Assembly (NCBI RefSeq): GCF_001687335.1
Contig: NZ_MAGO01000002.1
Location: 124,001 to 188,000, forward strand
Length of the DNA: 64,000 nucleotides
Origin: Dissulfuribacter thermophilus
GTDB taxonomy: Bacteria; Desulfobacterota; Dissulfuribacteria; Dissulfuribacterales; Dissulfuribacteraceae
Direction of reading: 5' to 3'
The position numbers and the translations under genes are program-made. The notes under the pieces are model-generated. The model saw nothing but the letters and a program-made list of their open reading frames with translations, ran no database searches and had not been told where the DNA came from. Shown one piece after another: positions 17,838-26,551 of the stretch. Each line of letters begins with the position of its first letter. The first letter of the stretch is position 1.

Positions 17838-18791
17838 CTATTCCTTTTCCAACCTCCAGTCCAGTGTCTTCATGAGGCCTTCTCTTAAATTGTGCCTAGC
17901 CTTCCAACCAAGCTCCTTTTCAGCAAGTTTAACATTGAGACAGCTTTTCTTTAGGTCTCCTGGACGGGCTTGTGCAAACTCTGGTTCCATGAGGTCTTTG
18001 TCCAATCCAAGTCTTTCATCCATGACATCGAAAATGGCTCGGTATAGCCACAGGGTCTTAGTTTCAATACCTGTGCCAATATTGAATCGACCCCTTGACC
18101 CCTTGTTAAGGGCAAGGATATTGGCCTCCACCACATCGCCAACAAAGCAATAGTCCCTTATCATGCCCTCGGCATCATCTTCATAGTGATAGATCGTACA
18201 TTTTTTTCCATTTAGCAATCTGTCCATAAATATTGCCACAACCCCTGCCTCACCATGGGGGATCTGCCTTGGACCATAGATATTGGCATATCTCAAGACT
18301 GTATAGTCAAGACCATATTCATGGTCATAAAATCTCAGATAGTCCTCTGAAACAGCCTTTGCGATTGCATAAGGACTCAAAGGCACAGGGTTATATGCCT
18401 CAGATGTTGGATACTCTTTTGCTTCACCGTAAATTGCCCCACCAGACGAGATAAAAATGATCTTTTGGACAGAATTTCTCCTGGCAGCCTCAAGCACATT
18501 CAAGAAACCATCGATATTTACCGAGGCATCAAATCTCGGATCTCTTACTGATTCAGGCACTGAGATCTGGGCAGCATGGTGGTTTATGACGTGTGGCCTC
18601 TTTTTTTCCACCAAACGTTGAAATTCGTCTGATCTTATATCCATGAGATAGAATTCTGCCCTAGGATTTAGGTTTTCCCATTTTCCTGAATAAAGGTTAT
18701 CGACTACGATACAGTCGTGGCCCATCTCCACGTACGCATCCACGACATTGGAACCAATAAAACCCGCACCTCCAGTTACAAGGATCTTCAT
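17838..18791 (-). CDS. NAD-dependent epimerase, UDP-glucose 4-epimerase-like
   Basis: 317-residue extended SDR protein. The NAD-binding motif is VTGGAGFIGSN; the catalytic Tyr-Lys pair is in PYAIAKAVSEDY, with the preceding Ser in ISSGGAIYGE; RYANIYGPRQ is typical of GalE/WbpP-type UDP-sugar epimerases. Length and motifs fit UDP-glucose or UDP-GlcNAc 4-epimerase, but specificity cannot be fixed. TAGGAGGT precedes the ATG. It is co-oriented with the amidase-adenylyltransferase fusion downstream. Confidence 0.87.
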   Translation of the reverse strand: MKILVTGGAGFIGSNVVDAYVEMGHDCIVVDNLYSGKWENLNPRAEFYLMDIRSDEFQRLVEKKRPHVINHHAAQISVPESVRDPRFDASVNIDGFLNVLEAARRNSVQKIIFISSGGAIYGEAKEYPTSEAYNPVPLSPYAIAKAVSEDYLRFYDHEYGLDYTVLRYANIYGPRQIPHGEAGVVAIFMDRLLNGKKCTIYHYEDDAEGMIRDYCFVGDVVEANILALNKGSRGRFNIGTGIETKTLWLYRAIFDVMDERLGLDKDLMEPEFAQARPGDLKKSCLNVKLAEKELGWKARHNLREGLMKTLDWRLEKE

Positions 18792-18917
18792 TTTACCTCC
18801 TAATGATTAACTTCTTTTTAAAAGCATTTTGTGCTAGTATTAACCCCTAAAAATCAAATTCGAAATACAAATATCGTGATTCAAAACAAATTTTATTTGA
18901 CTAAAATGCCACATTAT

Positions 18918-19173
18918 CCAAAATTATGCACTGCGAAAGAGGGCAAAAATGAATTTTCTTTTTATATCAACTGGTTACCTTATTGTAGCCTATTGCTGAA
19001 CATTCACCTTTTTGGTGCAGCAAAATTCATGCTGTTTTTGCCCTCTTTCGCAGCCCTTCGGGATTGGCGATTTTGCCCAATCTGCTTTGTTGCTCGGGGC
19101 TCGAAGTACCTAAGTACGTCTTCGCCCCTCGCGCCTCGCATCTTGGACAAACTCGCCAATTGCATAATTTGGG
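18918..19173. repeat. Structured repeat family, full 256-bp copy (copy B)
   Basis: Terminal inverted repeats are CCAAAATTATGCA (18918-18930) and TGCATAATTTGGG (19161-19173), flanked by the 5-bp direct repeat ATTAT on both sides. Arm I is a perfect 19-bp inverted repeat, 18931-18949 with 19035-19053, extended by about 9 bp after a small bulge. Arm II pairs ATTGGCGA (19063-19070) with TCGCCAAT (19153-19160) and encloses a GGGGC/GCCCC hairpin at 19096-19128. It is the same length as the copy at 39458-39713, in opposite orientation; the arm II half is about 94% identical and the middle of arm I is diverged. It lies between divergent genes. Confidence 0.85.
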
Positions 19174-19230
19174 ATTATTTGTGGCTGAAGGTCTTAAGTT
19201 CCTGTAATTCGATGTTTTAACGAGTTGAAT

Positions 19231-20532
19231 ATGAAATTTTCCTTTTTACATGCAGCAGACTTACACCTAGACAGCCCATTTTCTACCTACTCTAATCTAC
19301 CAACTACATTAAAAGACGCCCTATTAAACGCCCCGTTCAAGGCATTACAAAAACTTGTAAATTTCGCCATAAAAGATAGGACCTCATTTTTATGCCTCTC
19401 AGGAGATATATTTGATTCCATGGAACTTGGTCTAAGGGCGCAGACGAGGTTCCTCATGGAAATTGAAAGACTATATAAGGCAGGCATAAAGGTATTCATA
19501 TGTTTTGGAAATCATGACCCTTTAGGATCATCATCTCTTTCAGTGAATCTTCCTAAAAATTGTTTCGTCTTTCCATCAGAAAATCTTGAATCATTTGATA
19601 TAGAGCCCATAACAGGGGTTCGCTGTAAGATTTCAGGCATTAGTTACAAAAGAAGGGATGAAAAAAGAAATTTATCGAGGCTCTTTGGAAAACTTACTCC
19701 TAAACAAGACCAATTTTCCATAGGGATGCTACATACCAACTGCGGGGGGATTAGCAGTCACTATAACTATGCTCCATGTACATTGAATGACTTAAAAGGA
19801 GCCCCTATTGACTATTGGGCCCTTGGCCATATCCACAAGATGACCATACTGTCAGACTCTAATCCATTTGTAGGATACCCAGGTGTAATTCAAGGGAGGA
19901 GCTTTAAAGAAACTGGCCCTAAGGGATGTTTTCGCGTACAAGTTGAAGGGCAAAAAGTAAAAGTGGAATTTATTCCCCTGGATACGATCAGGTGGACAGT
20001 TACCGAGTGTGTACTTTCTCAGGAAAAGACAAAAGAAGAAATCTTTGAAACAATTTCTAGAGTCCTTAACTCCTTTTTAAATAATATGCCTGATCAAAGT
20101 CCCTTACATATTGTTAGGGTCGTCCTTTCAGGAAAGGCCTTTTTAAAAGAGACCATTTATAAAGAAGACCTATTGTTCGACATCAAAGAGGCCTTGAATG
20201 ACATTTTTTTTAGCGTGAATACAGGTCTTTGGATCGATGAAATAGTGGACAAGACCACATGCCCCATGGATATTGAAGAGCTAAAGATTGGAACGGATCT
20301 CGTAGCTGAGATCCTCAGGACCATGGATCATGTCCAAAAGGATAATGAGACGCTAGAGCAGTTGAGAAAGGTACTTGATCCAATCTATAGGAGACGGGAG
20401 ATATCGAGGTTTCTTTCCCCTCCTGGAGAAGAAGAATTCCTAACACTGCTAAATGAAGCGAGAGATCTACTGCTGGAACTATTTGAACCTAAATCCTGCA
20501 CGGCAAAAGAGACAAATCTGGACAGTTTTTGA
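19231..20532 (+). CDS. YhaO/SbcD-like Mre11-family DNA exonuclease subunit
   Basis: Calcineurin-type metallophosphatase with all Mre11/SbcD motifs: HAADLHLDSPF, LSGDIFD, CFGNHDP, MLHTNCGG and ALGHIHK. The AADLHLDSPF start is typical of the Bacillus YhaO group. By family it is the Mn2+-dependent nuclease partner of the SMC-like ATPase encoded next. I take the ATG at 19231 rather than a TTG two codons upstream; the ribosome-binding site is weak. The last ~15 residues (EPKSCTAKETN...) are encoded by a partial copy of the structured repeat, so the C-terminus was probably remodelled by insertion. The stop is seven bases before the next gene. Confidence 0.9.
   Translation: MKFSFLHAADLHLDSPFSTYSNLPTTLKDALLNAPFKALQKLVNFAIKDRTSFLCLSGDIFDSMELGLRAQTRFLMEIERLYKAGIKVFICFGNHDPLGSSSLSVNLPKNCFVFPSENLESFDIEPITGVRCKISGISYKRRDEKRNLSRLFGKLTPKQDQFSIGMLHTNCGGISSHYNYAPCTLNDLKGAPIDYWALGHIHKMTILSDSNPFVGYPGVIQGRSFKETGPKGCFRVQVEGQKVKVEFIPLDTIRWTVTECVLSQEKTKEEIFETISRVLNSFLNNMPDQSPLHIVRVVLSGKAFLKETIYKEDLLFDIKEALNDIFFSVNTGLWIDEIVDKTTCPMDIEELKIGTDLVAEILRTMDHVQKDNETLEQLRKVLDPIYRRREISRFLSPPGEEEFLTLLNEARDLLLELFEPKSCTAKETNLDSF
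20488..20509. repeat. Structured repeat family, partial end inside coding sequence (copy E)
   Basis: 22 bases starting CCTAAATCCTGCACGGC, identical to one end of the 39458-39713 copy. Similarity fades after 20509. No matching second end or 5-bp duplication is visible, so this is a decayed or solo end. It lies in frame in the 3' end of the yhaO-like gene and encodes part of its C-terminal tail. Confidence 0.6.
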
Positions 20533-20539
20533 GATTGCG

Positions 20540-23500
20540 ATGGAAGATATAAGGCTTTATCCGTACATAAATTCAATTCACATAGATAAATTTTTTGAAT
20601 TTTACAATGTATCTTTAGAAGGTCTCGGTCCCTCTCTAAATATGTTTATTGGCCCAAATGAAGCTGGAAAATCCACCATACTCAAATTTTTAAGGGCAAT
20701 CTTCTTTGGTTTCGATAAAAAATATCCAAAAGATTGGGGAGGGAGAATTGAAATAATCTCAAAGAACTCTACTCCAATAATTGTTGAAAGAAAGGGCGGG
20801 ACAAAAACTGGTATCCTTAAGGTTCTTGACCAAAATGGCACTTTAAAAGGAGAAGAAGGCATTTCCTTTTTCATCCGTGGCATAAACAAGACACTTTTTG
20901 AAAATTGCTTTGCATTTAGTCTTGATGAACTTCAGACCATATCAAGTCTCCAACATGATCAAATGCAAGATGCACTCTTTGCAGCTGCAAGCGGAACCTC
21001 GCAAAAGGCACTGTCAAGAGTGAAGCTTTATCTTGTAAACCTGGAAAAAGAACTCTTTAGACCCAGGGGACAAAAACCCCTAATAAATAAGCTTCTCAAA
21101 GAACTTACTGAGGTCAGTTCAGCCATATCAAAAGTCGAAGATGAATTGAAGGGCGTGATTCATATCGAAGACACCCTAAAGGAGTTAAAGAACGAGAGAC
21201 TAGAAATCCAAAGCAGGATCGAATCACTTAGAATCACTGAAAAACGCCTTGAACTCTTAGATGAACTCTGGGACAAGTGGATTAATTATAATAATGTTAG
21301 AGAAGAGCTATCAAAGCTAGAACATTTAGACACCACCATTCCAGAAGGGATCGAGAATCTCTTTAGCGCCGTCAATTCCTCAATAGAGGATATAACTCTA
21401 AGAATAAACAGGACTGAGAGGGAACTCAGGCAATTAAATGAAAGGATCTCCTCTTTAGAATTAGACTCTAGAATCACTTCCAATGAAGAAGTAATCGAAA
21501 AAATTTTGAGCAGGCTCCAAGAGGCCATTGGAGCTAAGGAGAGATTTGAAGAATTCTCTCAGAGAAAGACGGTCCTGGCAGAAAGGATAGAGAGGCTGAG
21601 GCGAGATATTGGAATCGATATAGATGAGGACAATATAGTCAATATTGATACATCCTTTATTGTCCGCCAAAAGATATCAACCCTATATGAAGCCATAGAC
21701 GAAGGCCAAAAAAAGATAATAGACCTAGAAAGATCCTTTAAAGACCTGGAATCGAGATCGACCATCCTGAGAGAAAAGGAGCTCCCAGAAATTCAACAAC
21801 GCATTGAAGAAATTGAGGTTCTCTTAAAAGAGTTCCAAGGCCTCAAACTCGAGGCAGAGGAACTCTCAATTACTCAAAAGGCCATCTTCCGCCGCTTTAT
21901 TTCTATTGAGGCGCTTTTGCTCATATTATTTATCACATTGGCCCTGTTATCTATCTGGGGCCAGATAGCCACCAATACCACCTTAGCTCTTTTAGGTGGT
22001 ATACTTTCGACTTTTATGTTTTCTGTCTTGTACCTGCACCAGAAAAAACGAAAATTAGTCCAAAAACGCCTTTCAGAGCTTAAAGAAGCCCAAAATGTAG
22101 TCACTCAACAGACTTCAAAAATCTTGAATGATTTTAATCCAAGAGAAGGATCTTTTTTGGAAATGGGACCTACTGAAGAGCTCAATATCTCTATACTAAG
22201 AGCACTTGACCAATTGGGCTTAGAAAAAAGGCATTTGGAAGAAAAAAAACTCGATATTGATAATGAGTTACAAGAACTTTCAAAAAACTATAAGACTTTA
22301 AAAAAAGCCCTGGCCCACGACAATGATCTCCTGAGAAAAAAGGAAGAAGACCTTTTGGGCCTTTGTAAAAGGCTTGGACTTACTTCTATCCCTCCACATA
22401 ATCTTTTTGTACAATATCTTGATACTATTGAACAACTTCGTGACCTACTTGGAGAGATCCACAAAATTGATAAAAAGATGAAAGAAGAAAAGACCGATCT
22501 CAAATCTTTTTTAGAAGAGGCAACTTCCCTTTTTGAAGCACTTGGTCAAAACCTTCCTCAGGAGGGAGAGATCTTTAACGAACTATATCTCTTGAAAGAT
22601 AGGCTTTCAGATAACAAGACAAAGGCAGCACTTAAAAAAGAACTTGAACTTCAAATTGAATTGAAGGCAAAGGAACTAAAGGACCTTAAATCAGCCCTGA
22701 TGAATCAAAGACAAGAGCTCAATCGAATACTTAATATGGTTGATGCAACCAATTCTGAAGAGTTTTGGTCCGTGGTTGAACAGGTGAAAAAGAAAAGGAA
22801 GCTATTAGAAAAAGAGACCCTACTACGCCTTGAACTTTCACAGCTAGGAGAAGACTTTGACGAATTATACAGGGATGAAGACAGAGATGTAGTGAGGGCA
22901 AAACTTCAAGGCATCATAGACGAGTTAAAAGAACTCGAAACAAAACGCGAGGCCCTCCTCAAAGAAGAGGGTTCTCTAAGAGAAAAGATCACTTCTTTAT
23001 CTTCAAGGGACCTTCTACAAGAACTCAAGACCCAAAAGGAAGGCCTGGAAAGGCAGATCGAGGCACTCACTAAAAAGTGGGCAGTAGTACAGATATCAAA
23101 GGCCATTTTTGACCTGGCCAAACGGTCTTTTGAAGAAAAGAGCCAGCCCGCTGTCCTTAAGGAAGGCGCCCATTACTTTTCCCTCCTCACACGGGGACGT
23201 TACAGTCGAATTCACTATGAAATCGAGACTGGGGCCCTCAGGGTCGTTTCCAACAAGGCACACTGGAAGGGGATAGATGAACTCAGTCGTGGCACTAAGG
23301 AACAACTCTTCCTGGCTCTAAGGTTCGGCTACATAAAGACCCTTGACTCTCAACTCCCGCTTATAATGGATGATATTCTGGTCAATTTTGATCCAGAGCG
23401 CACTCGAAATGCTGCGGACGCCATTTTAGATTTAGCCAGAAAAAGACAGGTCCTTTTTCTCACCTGTCATCCCGAGACCAAAAATGTCTTCGAAGAGGCG

Positions 23501-23551
23501 TCTAGAAAAATAGGAGGCAATGACATAAAATACTTAGAAATCAAGTCATAA
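20540..23551 (+). CDS. YhaN-like Rad50/SbcC-family ATPase with central membrane segments
   Basis: 1003 residues. Walker A is GPNEAGKST (~38-46); the C-terminal lobe has the ABC signature region ELSRGTKEQLFLALR and Walker B LPLIMDDILVNFD. Between lie long heptad-rich coiled coils. Instead of a Rad50 zinc hook (CxxC, absent), two hydrophobic helices occur mid-coil at ~454-475 and ~480-500, as I recall for Bacillus YhaN. With the YhaO-like nuclease it should form a DNA-end-processing complex, perhaps membrane-tethered. The frame is open further upstream through the repeat and the yhaO end, but the ATG at 20540, just after the upstream stop, fits the expected N-terminus. Confidence 0.88.
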   Translation: MEDIRLYPYINSIHIDKFFEFYNVSLEGLGPSLNMFIGPNEAGKSTILKFLRAIFFGFDKKYPKDWGGRIEIISKNSTPIIVERKGGTKTGILKVLDQNGTLKGEEGISFFIRGINKTLFENCFAFSLDELQTISSLQHDQMQDALFAAASGTSQKALSRVKLYLVNLEKELFRPRGQKPLINKLLKELTEVSSAISKVEDELKGVIHIEDTLKELKNERLEIQSRIESLRITEKRLELLDELWDKWINYNNVREELSKLEHLDTTIPEGIENLFSAVNSSIEDITLRINRTERELRQLNERISSLELDSRITSNEEVIEKILSRLQEAIGAKERFEEFSQRKTVLAERIERLRRDIGIDIDEDNIVNIDTSFIVRQKISTLYEAIDEGQKKIIDLERSFKDLESRSTILREKELPEIQQRIEEIEVLLKEFQGLKLEAEELSITQKAIFRRFISIEALLLILFITLALLSIWGQIATNTTLALLGGILSTFMFSVLYLHQKKRKLVQKRLSELKEAQNVVTQQTSKILNDFNPREGSFLEMGPTEELNISILRALDQLGLEKRHLEEKKLDIDNELQELSKNYKTLKKALAHDNDLLRKKEEDLLGLCKRLGLTSIPPHNLFVQYLDTIEQLRDLLGEIHKIDKKMKEEKTDLKSFLEEATSLFEALGQNLPQEGEIFNELYLLKDRLSDNKTKAALKKELELQIELKAKELKDLKSALMNQRQELNRILNMVDATNSEEFWSVVEQVKKKRKLLEKETLLRLELSQLGEDFDELYRDEDRDVVRAKLQGIIDELKELETKREALLKEEGSLREKITSLSSRDLLQELKTQKEGLERQIEALTKKWAVVQISKAIFDLAKRSFEEKSQPAVLKEGAHYFSLLTRGRYSRIHYEIETGALRVVSNKAHWKGIDELSRGTKEQLFLALRFGYIKTLDSQLPLIMDDILVNFDPERTRNAADAILDLARKRQVLFLTCHPETKNVFEEASRKIGGNDIKYLEIKS

Positions 23552-23597
23552 ATGCCTCAACAACAGATACATTAGCGTCTCTTGTGATGGTCTTGTT

Positions 23598-25118
23598 TTA
23601 AATCCTGAATTGTTCTAAGACTACTTTTAAATCACTCGACAACCTACTCAGTCGATCAACGGCCTCCTGTAACTGTCGCGCCCCCTGTGCAGTTTGATCC
23701 CCTGCGGCGGCAATGGATTGGCTCATCTTTACTACCTCGTTTACTTCGCTATTGACTCTCTGGGTATTGCTACTGATCTCATTGGTAGCGGCGGTCTGTT
23801 CTTCCACAGCAACAGCTATGTTGTTAGACAACTCCGCAACAGTTTGAATCACCGAAACGATCCTTTCCACAGCAACCATTGCCTCTTCTGCCCTATCTTG
23901 AAGGTCTCTTACTACCTCGTCAATTTCAGCAACAGAATCACCTGTTTGTCTGGCAAGTTCTTTGATTTCATTTGCCACAACGGTAAAGCCTTTGCCAGCC
24001 TCTCCAGCCCTTGCTGCTTCAATAGTGGCATTCAATGCCAGTAGATTGGTCTGTTCCGAGATAGTACCTATCAGTTTACTGATATCATCTATCTTTTTGG
24101 AAGAATTGGCTAAGGCCTTAATGACCTGATGGACGTGACGGGCCTTCTCATCAGCCTCGTTGGCAACTGTGTTGGCCTGCGAGGTATGCTGAGCAATCTC
24201 AGATATAGCGGCCGTCATCTCTTCCATGGCAGTCGCTATGCTGGATACATTTTCTCCTATTGTTTCGACGGCACTGTTTACCTCATCAACAAGATTCCGG
24301 GTATTATCTGCTGTATCAGCCATCTGTTCTGAGACAGACCTCAAATCTTGGGCCTCAATGGCAACTGTCTGTCCCTTATCCTTTATCTGAGCCACCAGGT
24401 GGTGAATCTTATCTAAAAATTGATTGAAGTATTTTGCTACCTTTGATATTTCGTCTTTCGTCTTACTCTCAATCCTTTTTGTCAAATCACCTGTTCCAGA
24501 GGCCAAATCCTTAGCTAACTCTCTAAAATTATCCAAAGAATTCAATATTTGTTTACTGAGGAAGAAATTTACTAGGAGTATCAATAAGAATAGAATCAAC
24601 CCAAGAGTACTGAGCCATTTTAAAAACTCGTTTTTTAATTGTTCAAAGTAGTCGGCCTTATTGATTCCAGGGATTACCCAAAGTTTCCAAGGAGCTATAT
24701 ATCTAAAAGCGACGATCTTGTCCTGTTGAGTTGCAGCTGAAACGTATTCATAAATTCCACCTTCTTTATGCCTTCTTATGTAATCTACATAACCATGTCC
24801 TGCAAAATTTCTTCCTTCTTTTGTAGGATGAATCACAAAATCACCCTTTTCATTCATAAAATATACATATCCTGTTTTACCAATTTTCAATTCATGCATT
24901 GTTTTTCTAAATTTAGGATCTTTCCACGCATCTGTTCTTATATTTGCAACATATGTTAACTGTTTTTGAAGTACATTAGCCATATTTTCTAAATCTAAAA
25001 TCATTATCCTTTTAATCTCTAATACACTCAAAAAATATGAGACTATTACAGAAATAACTATTGCAATTAATGATAAAATTGTGCTCAGTATTAGCTTTTC
25101 TTTAATAGTTTTGAACAT
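23598..25118 (-). CDS. Methyl-accepting chemotaxis protein with single-Cache sensor domain
   Basis: 506 residues. TM1 is at ~10-30 and TM2 at ~168-188. Between them is a periplasmic single-Cache (sCache_2) domain with [30 protein letters not shown] domain follows ([16 protein letters not shown]), then the cytoplasmic signalling hairpin with [21 protein letters not shown] at its tip. It feeds CheA/CheW, which are not in the window. There is no C-terminal CheR pentapeptide (ends LEQFRI). A perfect CRP/FNR-type palindrome lies 115-130 bases upstream. Confidence 0.93.
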   Translation of the reverse strand: MFKTIKEKLILSTILSLIAIVISVIVSYFLSVLEIKRIMILDLENMANVLQKQLTYVANIRTDAWKDPKFRKTMHELKIGKTGYVYFMNEKGDFVIHPTKEGRNFAGHGYVDYIRRHKEGGIYEYVSAATQQDKIVAFRYIAPWKLWVIPGINKADYFEQLKNEFLKWLSTLGLILFLLILLVNFFLSKQILNSLDNFRELAKDLASGTGDLTKRIESKTKDEISKVAKYFNQFLDKIHHLVAQIKDKGQTVAIEAQDLRSVSEQMADTADNTRNLVDEVNSAVETIGENVSSIATAMEEMTAAISEIAQHTSQANTVANEADEKARHVHQVIKALANSSKKIDDISKLIGTISEQTNLLALNATIEAARAGEAGKGFTVVANEIKELARQTGDSVAEIDEVVRDLQDRAEEAMVAVERIVSVIQTVAELSNNIAVAVEEQTAATNEISSNTQRVNSEVNEVVKMSQSIAAAGDQTAQGARQLQEAVDRLSRLSSDLKVVLEQFRI

Positions 25119-25232
25119 CTGCCGACCAACTCCTTATACTTATATTGTTTAGATTGGTTATTTTTTTTATTCTTTATCCCTAAAAAAACAAACCCCAACC
25201 TGTCAAGACTAAATGCTATTGTCTAGCATATA

Positions 25233-25248
25233 TGTGATTGTTATCACA
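25233..25248. promoter_or_regulatory. CRP/FNR-family-type operator upstream of the chemoreceptor
   Basis: TGTGATTGTTATCACA matches the CRP-type consensus TGTGA-N6-TCACA at every defined base. It lies 115-130 bases upstream of the leftward chemoreceptor start. A TTGACA at about 25199-25204 (minus strand) could be a -35 box, but the -10 is not convincing. The family member that would bind (CRP-, FNR- or HcpR-like) is unknown. Confidence 0.5.
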
Positions 25249-25840
25249 TTTGCCATATAAGCACTCTTTCGATATATTATCGTAATAAGATGTCAACACC
25301 TTTAAAAAAAATATTTTTATGGTTCTTTATTAACAAAATCAGATAATTATAAACCATAAATTCTCTTCCCAAAAGGAGATTTCTAGTAGTCGAATGCCGC
25401 TATTGAAAATTAGTTGGTAAAAATTTCTATGAATAGGCACATTACCTGTTTGTACCAAACGTAGGCGTTCCCGTATCACAAGGACCTTCAAGGTAGGGGC
25501 TGAAGAGGCGTGCGTGGATACAGTCACCGACCTTCACGGCATGGATGCCATGTAGGTCGGCCAAACAAAAAATGGCGGATAGGACAAAGCCACTAGATGG
25601 CCATTTATATAGAAATTGGGACCAACTTGGAATGTTCCTCCATAAATTCCAATGGCTCATTCAATGACTCGTACGAATTGCAGGCCTCTTAAATTTCACT
25701 TTGTTGTTATATAATATTTATATGCGTTATCCAATATTGGCCCTTGCCATAGAGGACATTCTGGTTAATTTTGGTCATGACTGACCAGGAAGTTTTCAAG
25801 AAAGACAAGGATTATCATAAAAATATTTGGGATTTGCCAC
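25249..25840. other. Intergenic region with a hairpin and possible gene remnants
   Basis: No convincing gene. A strong imperfect hairpin is at 25527-25560 (CCGACCT ... AGGTCGG with inner GGCAT/ATGCC) and lacks a T-run. A short minus-strand frame (25442-25660) crosses it but resembles nothing I know. At 25722-25784 a 20-residue plus-strand frame reads like the Walker B end of a YhaN/SMC ATPase (IEDILVNFGHD). The region looks decayed. Confidence 0.4.
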
Positions 25841-26551
25841 ATGGAAAATAACAAAAGACCCTTAGCAGTCTGTTTGGTAAGCGGAGGTCTCGATAGTTGC
25901 GTTACTGCTGCCTTTGCAAAAGAAGAGTGTGAAGTCGCCTTTGTCCACGTAAATTATGGACAAAGGACCCAACAAAGGGAACTCGAGGCATTTAACAAAA
26001 TTGCAGACTACTACCAGGTGGAAAAACGGCTTGTTGTAGACATTGGTTACCTAAAAAAAATCGGTGGTTCTGCGTTAACAGACACTTCTATCGACGTCCC
26101 TCAAGATACCCTTTCAACCAATGGGATACCCATTACATACGTACCCTTTAGAAACGCCCACCTCATCTCAATTGCTACTTCGTGGGCAGAGGTTATTGGT
26201 GCTCAATTTATCTACATAGGCGCCACAGAGGTCGACTTTTCTGGATATCCTGATTGTAGGAGGTCCTTTTTCGACGCAATGGAATTGGCCATTCATGAGG
26301 GCACAAGACCTGAGACCAACATCAAGATAAGGACCCCCATTATCCATATGGGCAAAAAGGAAGTAGTAGAAGCAGGCGCAAGGCTTGGAGCTCCACTTGA
26401 ACTCACCTGGTCCTGTTATAAAGATGAGGACCTTGCCTGTGGTAGGTGTGATTCATGCCTTTTGAGACTAAAGGGATTTAAAGAGGCGGGCCTAAAAGAC
26501 CCAATTCCGTACAAAGCAGACAAGGAGAATAGGGGTGAGACCAGTATTTGA
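25841..26551 (+). CDS. queC: 7-cyano-7-deazaguanine synthase QueC
   Basis: 236 residues. The ATP-pyrophosphatase P-loop is CLVSGGLDSCVT near the N-terminus, and a C-terminal zinc site has four Cys (CYKDEDLACGRCDSC). It converts 7-carboxy-7-deazaguanine to preQ0 in queuosine synthesis. FVHVNYGQRT, VPFRNAHLISIA and IYIGATEVDFSGYPDCR are all QueC hallmarks. Its 3' end overlaps the next gene by 17 bases. No queD, queE or queF is in the window. Confidence 0.96.
   Translation: MENNKRPLAVCLVSGGLDSCVTAAFAKEECEVAFVHVNYGQRTQQRELEAFNKIADYYQVEKRLVVDIGYLKKIGGSALTDTSIDVPQDTLSTNGIPITYVPFRNAHLISIATSWAEVIGAQFIYIGATEVDFSGYPDCRRSFFDAMELAIHEGTRPETNIKIRTPIIHMGKKEVVEAGARLGAPLELTWSCYKDEDLACGRCDSCLLRLKGFKEAGLKDPIPYKADKENRGETSI

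Noticed and set aside
18792-19224. Protein-coding gene inside the 256-bp repeat
   Set aside because: The open frames in the repeat are not shared between copies B and D, and the pattern of change follows base pairing rather than codons.
20453-20539. Upstream in-frame extension of the YhaN-like gene through the repeat
   Set aside because: This stretch encodes LNLNPARQK from the repeat and overlaps the yhaO-like end; the normal N-terminus begins just after the upstream stop at 20532.
25442-25660. 72-codon minus-strand frame before queC
   Set aside because: It spans the hairpin at 25527-25560, has no ribosome-binding site, and resembles no family I know.
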